Assembly (NCBI GenBank): GCA_039934475.1
Contig: JBDTMC010000220.1
Location: 1 to 12,380 of the forward strand
DNA length: 12,380 nucleotides
Source: JBDTMC01 sp039934475
GTDB lineage: Bacteria; Acidobacteriota; Terriglobia; Bryobacterales; Bryobacteraceae
Direction of reading: 5' to 3'
In this document: piece by piece, positions 8,040-12,380 of the stretch
How positions within the stretch are numbered: the stretch's first letter is position 1
Layout: each line of letters opens with the position of its first letter
The notes under the pieces: model-generated
The model's database searches: none
Told to the model about the DNA's origin: nothing
Seen by the model: the letters and a program-made list of their open reading frames with translations, nothing else
Made by a program: the position numbers and the translations under genes

Positions 8040-8045
8040 TATCAT
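8040..8045 (+). promoter_or_regulatory. Candidate -10 element (TATCAT) for the S9 peptidase gene
   Basis: TATCAT ends six bases before the ATG at 8052, so transcription would start at or next to the A of the start codon. There is no purine-rich Shine-Dalgarno in front of that ATG. A TTGACC at 8010-8015 looks like a -35 but is 24 bases away, too far for a normal sigma-70 promoter, and TTGAAC at 8022-8027 is only 12 away. The call is tentative. Confidence 0.35.
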
Positions 8046-8051
8046 AGCCCC

Positions 8052-10322
8052 ATGCCTTTGCGAGCCCTTGTGGTTCTGTTGTGTCTTCTTGCGCCGATTA
8101 TCCAGGCCTCCGACGAGTTGCAGGCGCGCCTCAACCGGATCTACGCTTCGGATGCGTTTCAGTTGCGGCGCTTTGGGCCCGCGCGGTGGATTCGTGGCGG
8201 AGCGGCGTTTACCACCGTGGAGCCTTCGCCCAGCGTCGACGGCGCCGATGACCTGGTGGAGCACGATACCAACACCGGCAGCCGCTCGGTCATCCTTTCC
8301 GCCTCGCAACTGAAGCCCGGCAAAGACGACAAGCCGCTTCGAATCGAGGACTACAGTTGGGATTCGGATGCCAAGAGATTACTGATATTCACGAATTCGC
8401 AGAAGGTGTGGCGGTCGAAGTCGCGAGGCGATTACTGGCTCTTCGAACGCGCCAGCGGCAAGCTGAAGAAGTTGGGCGGGGATAAGCCGGCGAAATCACT
8501 AATGTTCGCGAAATTCTCTCCCGATGGCTCGCGCGTGGCGTGGGTTTCGGGGAACAACCTGTATGTCGAAGAATTGGAGACCGGGAATATCCGGGCTCTG
8601 ACCAGTGATGGCTCTGACACGCTTGTCAACGGAACCTCGGATTGGGTGTATGAGGAAGAACTGAATGTGCGCGATGGCTTCCGATGGTCTCCAGATGGGC
8701 GCAATCTGGCGTTCCTGCAATTTGATTCATCGGGCGTGCAACAGTTTTCCCTCATCAACAACACAGATTCCCTTTATCCCAAAGTCACCAATATTCCTTA
8801 TCCCAAAGCGGGCACTAAGAATTCGGCGGTGCGGGTGGGAGTGGTGAGCGTCGATGGTAAGGCGGCCGGTGCGCGCTGGCTGGCCGTGCCGGGAGATGCT
8901 CGCGAAAACTACGTGTTCCGAATGGAGTGGATGGACGGGAACCGGGTGACCGTGGCGCAGCTGAACCGAAAGCAGAACAAGGCCGTGGTTTATCTGGGAG
9001 ATGCGGCCAGCGGCGCCGTGACGCCCATCTTCAGCGACACTGACGCTGCCTGGGTGGATGTGCCTGAGAACGGTGTTGGGCTGTTTGAGCCGCGCGGGTT
9101 TGACTGGTTGAACGGACGCAAGAGCTTTGTGTGGCTGAGTGAGCGCGATGAGTGGCGCCACGCTTACTCCGTTCCGGTAAACGGGAAACAACCGGCCCTG
9201 TTGACACCGGGAGACTGGGATGTCGAGGGCGTGCTGGCGGCGGATCCGGAAAGCCGGTTCCTCTACTTCATCGCCTCGCCAGGAAATGCCACAGAGCGCT
9301 ATCTCTATCGAGTGGCTCTTGACGGCGCCAGCGCGCCAGTGAGAGTAACTCCGGAAGGGCGATCGGGAGTGCACACATACCGCGTTTCGCCCGACTGCCG
9401 GTGGGCTTTCCACACCTGGTCGCAGTTTGACCGGCCACCAGTGACTGAGTTGATCAGCCTGCCTGACCACAAGACAGTACGCGTTCTGGAAGAGAATTTG
9501 AAGCTGCGCGCCAATGCCGCGTCAGTGACTGAGCCCGCCGTGGAGTTCCTGCAAGTGAGAGTCGCCGACGGCCTGACGCTGGACGGCTGGCTATTGAAGC
9601 CGCGGAACTTCGATCCCGCAAAAAAGTATCCGCTCATCGTCCACGTCTACGGCGAGCCGGCCGGAACAACGGTAGTGAATGCGTGGGGCGGCGACGGCGC
9701 GCTCTTCCATAGAGCGCTGGCGGAGGACGGGTATCTGATCGCCAGCTTCGACAACCGCGGCACTCCCGCGCCAAAAGGGCGAGCGTGGCGGAAGGCGGTA
9801 TACGGTGCTGTGGGCGTGCTTTCGGCGAAGGAACAGACCGAGGCAGTGTATGCGCTGGCTCGCCAAAGAGCGTACATCGACTTGAACCGTGTCGGGGTGT
9901 GGGGCTGGAGCGGCGGTGGCTCCAATACCTTGAACCTCATGTTTCGCTCGCCGGAGTTATTCCGTGTGGGTGTCTCCGTCGCTCCCGTGCCCGACCAGAA
10001 GTTATACGACACGATCTATCAGGAGCGCTATATGGGCCTGCCGGAAGAAAACGTCGAGGGGTACCGAATGGGTTCTCCCATCAATTTCGCCGAAGGACTG
10101 CGCGGCAAGCTGCTGGTGGTTCACGGCACAGGCGACGACAACGTACACCAGCAGGGCACGGAAAAATTGGTCAACCGGCTGATCGAGTTGGGCAAGCGAT
10201 TCGACTACATGGCGTACCCGAATCGCACCCATTCGATATCAGAAGGACCCGGTACGTCACTCCATGTGCGGCGCCTGATTGCCGAGTATTTCGAGCGTTA
10301 TCTGCCCGCCGGAGCCCGCTGA
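8052..10322 (+). CDS. Exported S9 family dipeptidyl-peptidase IV-like serine peptidase
   Basis: The protein has 756 residues. A Sec signal peptide (MPLRALVVLLCLLAPIIQA) precedes the mature start, so it acts in the periplasm or outside. The N-terminal half is the DPP-IV beta-propeller (PF00930). It carries the motif DWVYEEE at 197-203, whose paired glutamates in DPP-IV bind the free amino terminus of the substrate. The C-terminal alpha/beta-hydrolase domain (PF00326) has the catalytic triad Ser620 in GWSGGG, Asp695 in HGTGDDNVH and His727 in NRTHS. The predicted reaction is removal of N-terminal Xaa-Pro (or Xaa-Ala) dipeptides. The nucleophile elbow is GWSGGGS instead of the GWSYGGY of animal DPP-IV, as I recall for a common bacterial subgroup. 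The frame is open back to 6765, but that part is antisense to real genes; the ATG at 8052 followed by the signal peptide is the credible start. It is divergent from the SDR gene (75-base gap). Nearby peptidase genes suggest a joint role in peptide use. Confidence 0.94.
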   Translation: MPLRALVVLLCLLAPIIQASDELQARLNRIYASDAFQLRRFGPARWIRGGAAFTTVEPSPSVDGADDLVEHDTNTGSRSVILSASQLKPGKDDKPLRIEDYSWDSDAKRLLIFTNSQKVWRSKSRGDYWLFERASGKLKKLGGDKPAKSLMFAKFSPDGSRVAWVSGNNLYVEELETGNIRALTSDGSDTLVNGTSDWVYEEELNVRDGFRWSPDGRNLAFLQFDSSGVQQFSLINNTDSLYPKVTNIPYPKAGTKNSAVRVGVVSVDGKAAGARWLAVPGDARENYVFRMEWMDGNRVTVAQLNRKQNKAVVYLGDAASGAVTPIFSDTDAAWVDVPENGVGLFEPRGFDWLNGRKSFVWLSERDEWRHAYSVPVNGKQPALLTPGDWDVEGVLAADPESRFLYFIASPGNATERYLYRVALDGASAPVRVTPEGRSGVHTYRVSPDCRWAFHTWSQFDRPPVTELISLPDHKTVRVLEENLKLRANAASVTEPAVEFLQVRVADGLTLDGWLLKPRNFDPAKKYPLIVHVYGEPAGTTVVNAWGGDGALFHRALAEDGYLIASFDNRGTPAPKGRAWRKAVYGAVGVLSAKEQTEAVYALARQRAYIDLNRVGVWGWSGGGSNTLNLMFRSPELFRVGVSVAPVPDQKLYDTIYQERYMGLPEENVEGYRMGSPINFAEGLRGKLLVVHGTGDDNVHQQGTEKLVNRLIELGKRFDYMAYPNRTHSISEGPGTSLHVRRLIAEYFERYLPAGAR

Positions 10323-10350
10323 GCCGTGACCGTGAGGGACCGGACTCTAC

Positions 10351-10851
10351 TTACTTCGAATCGCCGCTGGGTCCGTAGATGCCCGGCACCTTTGCCCCCA
10401 TCGGACGCAGGTATGCCGATAGCTGCCCACGGTGATGCGCGCTGTGCTTTACCATCAGCGTGAGGTAGGCCACGGCAGGCATCTTCATCATTCCGAAGAA
10501 GTCGATGTCCTGGGCCAGTTGCTCCGCCGGAATCTGCCGCGCCTGCGCGATCACCGGCGGGAGATTCTCGTCATACCACGCCAGCACGTCCTGCGCATTG
10601 CGAATGTGTTCGGGGCGCTTGGAGTCGCCTGCGCTAAATTGGCCGCGGCAAACGCCATCGAGAAAGAACCACTCGCTGCTGGCGAGATGCCAAGCCAGAT
10701 CGAGCGACTTCATGCATTTGTCGCTGGGAGCGTAAACTTCTTCACCGGCGGGGACCGAGCCAATCACACGCTTGGTGGTAGCGCGTTCTTGCTCGTAGTC
10801 GGTGAGAGTGTAATCCGTAATTGTCTTTGCCTGGTCGGCGGTGAGGCTCAT
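10351..10851 (-). CDS. DinB family protein (putative metal-dependent enzyme)
   Basis: The product is a 166-residue soluble protein of the DinB/YfiT-like four-helix fold. The likely metal ligands are His55 (LAWHLASSEWFF), His136 and His140, the last two in the family signature H-x-x-x-H-R-G-Q. Members include thiol S-transferases and many proteins of unknown role; despite the name, it is unrelated to DNA polymerase IV. The open frame extends to a TTG at 10869, inside the upstream gene, but ATG 10851 has AAGGAG six bases upstream and is preferred. That site overlaps the stop codon of the M24 peptidase gene, which ends 10 bases upstream, so the two are very probably one operon with coupled translation. 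It is convergent with the S9 peptidase gene, 28 bases away. Substrate unknown; a detoxification or repair role is possible. Confidence 0.88.
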   Translation of the reverse strand: MSLTADQAKTITDYTLTDYEQERATTKRVIGSVPAGEEVYAPSDKCMKSLDLAWHLASSEWFFLDGVCRGQFSAGDSKRPEHIRNAQDVLAWYDENLPPVIAQARQIPAEQLAQDIDFFGMMKMPAVAYLTLMVKHSAHHRGQLSAYLRPMGAKVPGIYGPSGDSK

Positions 10852-10857
10852 TTGGTT

Positions 10858-10863
10858 CTCCTT
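10858..10863 (-). promoter_or_regulatory. Shine-Dalgarno of the DinB-family gene overlapping the M24 stop codon
   Basis: The minus strand reads GGATAAGGAGAACCAAATG. The TAA is the stop of the M24 peptidase gene and shares two bases with AAGGAG. A terminating ribosome would be placed on this site, which suggests translational coupling and fixes the DinB start at 10851. Confidence 0.8.
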
Positions 10864-12109
10864 ATCCAAAGGGCTGATCGATCGTGGGGCTCTGCTTCGA
10901 AAAGAAGCGCGGCCCGCTTTCCGTCATATAGAAACAATCTTCGAGGCGCATGCCAAACTCCCCGTAAATGGTGAGCATCGGCTCGTCGCTGAAGCACATT
11001 CCGGGCGCCAGACGAGTCTTGTTGCCCCGCACGAGATACGTCCATTCATGCCCGTCGAGTCCAATGCCGTGACCGGTGCGGTGGGGCAGGCCCGGAACTT
11101 TGTAGTCTGGACCGAAACCCGCATCCGTAATCACTTTGCGCGCGGCCGCGTCCACAGTCTCGCAGGTGGCGCCAACCTTGGCCGCCGCGAAGGCGGCATC
11201 CTGCGCCTTGCGCTCGATATTCCAAATCTGCGTTTGTCTGGCCGTTGCTTTCCCAAAGACCGTCGTGCGTGTGATGTCCGCCTGGTACCCTTCCACGTTC
11301 GCGCCGTCGTCGATCTGCACAACGTCCCCCGCGCGCAGTTTCTGCGGAGCGATGCTTCCGTGCGGGAACGCAGTGTACTTTCCGAAGCTCACGGCGGCAT
11401 AACCCGGAAATCCCAGGGCCCGATACGCCGCCTCGATGTTCGCGGCCAGTTCCACATGCGTCATGCCTTCGCGCATGGTCGCCAACGCAGCCTTGTAGGC
11501 TGCAATCGTCACATCGTTGGCATGCTGCAACAGAGCGATTTCGGTCGTTGACTTGTACATGCGACAACCCGCCGTCACCGGATCGGCGCTCACGTAATCC
11601 AGCGCAGGCGCTTCCTTGCGAATGCCGTTGAAGACGAAGAAACGAACCTGCTCTTCAATTGCCAAACGGCCGGACGCGATGCCCCGATCCTTCAGAATTC
11701 CGACGATCTTCGCGTAAGGGCTTTCGTCTTCTTCCCACGGCCGTATATCGGAGCCGAAGCGGATGATCTCGCGAGCGCGCGCCTCTTCGAACGCCGGCAC
11801 CACCCACGCCAGTTCGCCGCGTGCCGGAAGAACCACTCCAAACGTGCGTTCACTGCCGCCCCAGCGCGTCCCTGTGAAATAGAACATGCTGGACGCGCCT
11901 TCCAGGAAGATTGCGTCGATCTTGTTTCCCCGCATCAGCCGGCGCGCCTTCTCCATGCGCGTCTGGCGCTCCGCGTCAGTGATCGCAACTACTCCCTGCG
12001 TCATGGGACGGAGCCGCCGGATCGGATCCGGCAAAGGCGCTGTCTGCGCGGGCGCTAGTGGCGACGCTGTCAAGCCAAGCGCCGCGGCGCCAAAAATTCT
12101 TCGAGTCAT
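10862..12109 (-). CDS. Tat-exported M24 family Xaa-Pro peptidase (aminopeptidase P/prolidase type)
   Basis: From ATG 12109 the protein has 415 residues. The N-terminus (MTRRIFGAAALGL) has a twin-arginine motif, Arg3-Arg4, followed by a hydrophobic stretch, so a folded, metal-loaded enzyme is probably exported. A creatinase-like N-terminal domain (about 40-170) is followed by the pita-bread M24 domain (PF00557). All five metal ligands can be placed by alignment with aminopeptidase P: Asp267 (IDDGA), Asp278 (ADITRT), His347 (TGHGIGLD), Glu376 (SDEP) and Glu390 (RLED). The predicted reaction is cleavage of Xaa-Pro bonds using two metal ions, probably Mn or similar. The frame is open to 12271, but the extra 54 residues are unlike the family and antisense to the divergent gene. 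There is no strong ribosome binding site before 12109, so the exact start is less certain than the family. It is followed by the coupled DinB-family gene. Together with the DPP-IV-like enzyme it could complete degradation of proline-rich peptides. Confidence 0.92.
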   Translation of the reverse strand: MTRRIFGAAALGLTASPLAPAQTAPLPDPIRRLRPMTQGVVAITDAERQTRMEKARRLMRGNKIDAIFLEGASSMFYFTGTRWGGSERTFGVVLPARGELAWVVPAFEEARAREIIRFGSDIRPWEEDESPYAKIVGILKDRGIASGRLAIEEQVRFFVFNGIRKEAPALDYVSADPVTAGCRMYKSTTEIALLQHANDVTIAAYKAALATMREGMTHVELAANIEAAYRALGFPGYAAVSFGKYTAFPHGSIAPQKLRAGDVVQIDDGANVEGYQADITRTTVFGKATARQTQIWNIERKAQDAAFAAAKVGATCETVDAAARKVITDAGFGPDYKVPGLPHRTGHGIGLDGHEWTYLVRGNKTRLAPGMCFSDEPMLTIYGEFGMRLEDCFYMTESGPRFFSKQSPTIDQPFG

Positions 12110-12194
12110 GTGTCGAATGATTCTCGCACATGGCCGGAGCCGCAGTAGGCGCCGGGTCGCTAGCCGCTCGGCAAAATCGGTGTAGTTTAGTAAG
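12110..12194. promoter_or_regulatory. Divergent intergenic region between the M24 and M20-like genes
   Basis: These 85 bases must hold the promoters of both divergent genes, since each gene starts at its edge. I see no convincing -35/-10 pair on either strand. An imperfect AT-rich patch (TGTAGTTTAGTAAGG) lies just before the plus-strand start, and a short GAATGATTC dyad at about 12116-12124 lies just upstream of the M24 start. Neither is strong enough to name as an operator. Confidence 0.4.
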
Positions 12195-12380
12195 GTGAAT
12201 CGACGCCATTTCGTCATGGGACTCGCCGGCGCCGCGGCGGCACGGCTATCCGGTGGCTCGTCACCACGCATCGACGGGGCGGCGTTGGATGCGGACCTGA
12301 CGGCGCTGAGTATGTTCGGCCGGCCAACCGGTGGAACCTTCCAGCAGGGTGTCAGCCGTATTGGCTATTCTGACGCCGAC
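12195..12380 (+). CDS. Tat-exported M20-family amidohydrolase, N-terminal part (N-carbamoyl-amino-acid/allantoate amidohydrolase-like; 3'-partial)
   Basis: Sixty-two codons run from GTG 12195 to the window end. An in-frame TAG at 12183-12185 rules out any start further upstream, and starting at the later ATG (12216) would remove the export signal. The N-terminus is N-R-R-H-F-V-M-G-L-A-G-A-A-A-A, a twin-arginine signal with a short hydrophobic stretch. The mature part begins IDGAALDADLTALSMFGRP and continues with G-G-T-F...G-V-S-R-I-G-Y-S-D-A-D. This fits the start of the hydantoinase/carbamoylase branch of peptidase family M20 (a leucine-rich helix, then GG..R..(Y/L)(S/T)..D). The zinc ligands lie beyond the window, so the assignment rests on this N-terminal pattern only. 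It is divergent from the M24 peptidase gene. Confidence 0.65.
   Translation, partial: MNRRHFVMGLAGAAAARLSGGSSPRIDGAALDADLTALSMFGRPTGGTFQQGVSRIGYSDAD

Noticed and set aside
6765..8051. Plus-strand open frame running into the S9 peptidase gene (429 codons upstream of its ATG)
   Set aside because: It is antisense to the N-terminus of the cytochrome/DUF1553 gene and the whole SDR gene, has low-complexity Arg/His-rich translation and no recognisable domain, and the signal peptide starts at 8052.
7977..8309. N-terminal extension of the SDR frame by 111 residues
   Set aside because: It overlaps the divergent peptidase gene, has no family similarity, and the ATG at 7976 has a good AGGAG and a normal SDR N-terminus.
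8727..9470. 247-codon minus-strand frame inside the S9 peptidase gene
   Set aside because: The plus strand here encodes conserved beta-propeller sequence; the antisense translation has no recognisable motif and reflects GC-rich codon bias.
10323..10350. Possible terminator between the convergent S9 peptidase and DinB-family genes
   Set aside because: Only a short, bulged GAGCCG/CGGACTC pairing can be drawn and there is no T tract, so it is not supported.
12110..12271. N-terminal extension of the M24 frame by 54 residues
   Set aside because: It would bury the twin-arginine signal inside the protein and overlaps the divergent M20-like gene.

Overview
The window looks like a stretch of chromosome from a soil acidobacterium of the Solibacter/Bryobacterales type. 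Three observations point there: moderately high GC, a secreted protein ending in the C-terminal domain that I recognise as TIGR03437 (described from Candidatus Solibacter usitatus), and a DUF1501 gene paired with a cytochrome/DUF1549/DUF1553 gene. That pairing is shared by Planctomycetes, Verrucomicrobia and Solibacter. The taxonomic call is an inference from protein families. No rRNA or tRNA gene, insertion sequence or CRISPR array is visible.

Layout. (1) 1-2480, plus strand: the 3' part of a large secreted protein with at least four tandem Ig-like (Big_5) repeats of 107 residues, a DUF3494 ice-binding-like domain and the TIGR03437 tail. A strong hairpin at 2485-2516 separates it from the convergent genes. 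(2) 2524-7976, minus strand: read in transcription order, an SDR oxidoreductase, a 1058-residue exported PSCyt1-DUF1549-LamG-DUF1553 protein, and a Tat-exported DUF1501 protein, closely spaced and probably one operon. (3) 8052-10322, plus strand: an exported dipeptidyl-peptidase IV-like S9 peptidase with complete catalytic triad. (4) 10351-12109, minus strand: a Tat-exported M24 Xaa-Pro peptidase followed by a translationally coupled DinB-family protein. (5) 12195 to the window end, plus strand: the first 62 codons of a Tat-exported protein resembling M20 N-carbamoyl-amino-acid/allantoate amidohydrolases.

How they fit together. Six of the eight proteins appear to act outside the cytoplasm: five have visible export signals, and the first, whose N-terminus is missing, is judged by its domains. 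The right half (DPP-IV, Xaa-Pro M24 peptidase, M20 amidohydrolase) reads as a periplasmic set for degrading proline-containing peptides and modified amino acids. The minus-strand trio in the middle is the kind of module associated by context with polysaccharide use in heterotrophic soil and aquatic bacteria; its biochemistry is not established. The LamG insertion and the KduD/gluconate-dehydrogenase-like SDR are consistent with carbohydrate metabolism, but this is inference.

Several start codons had to be decided against longer open frames: 8052 (S9 peptidase), 7976 (SDR), 10851 (DinB) and 12109 (M24). I see no clear evidence of a wholly new system. The least understood part is the heme-protein/DUF1501 operon.
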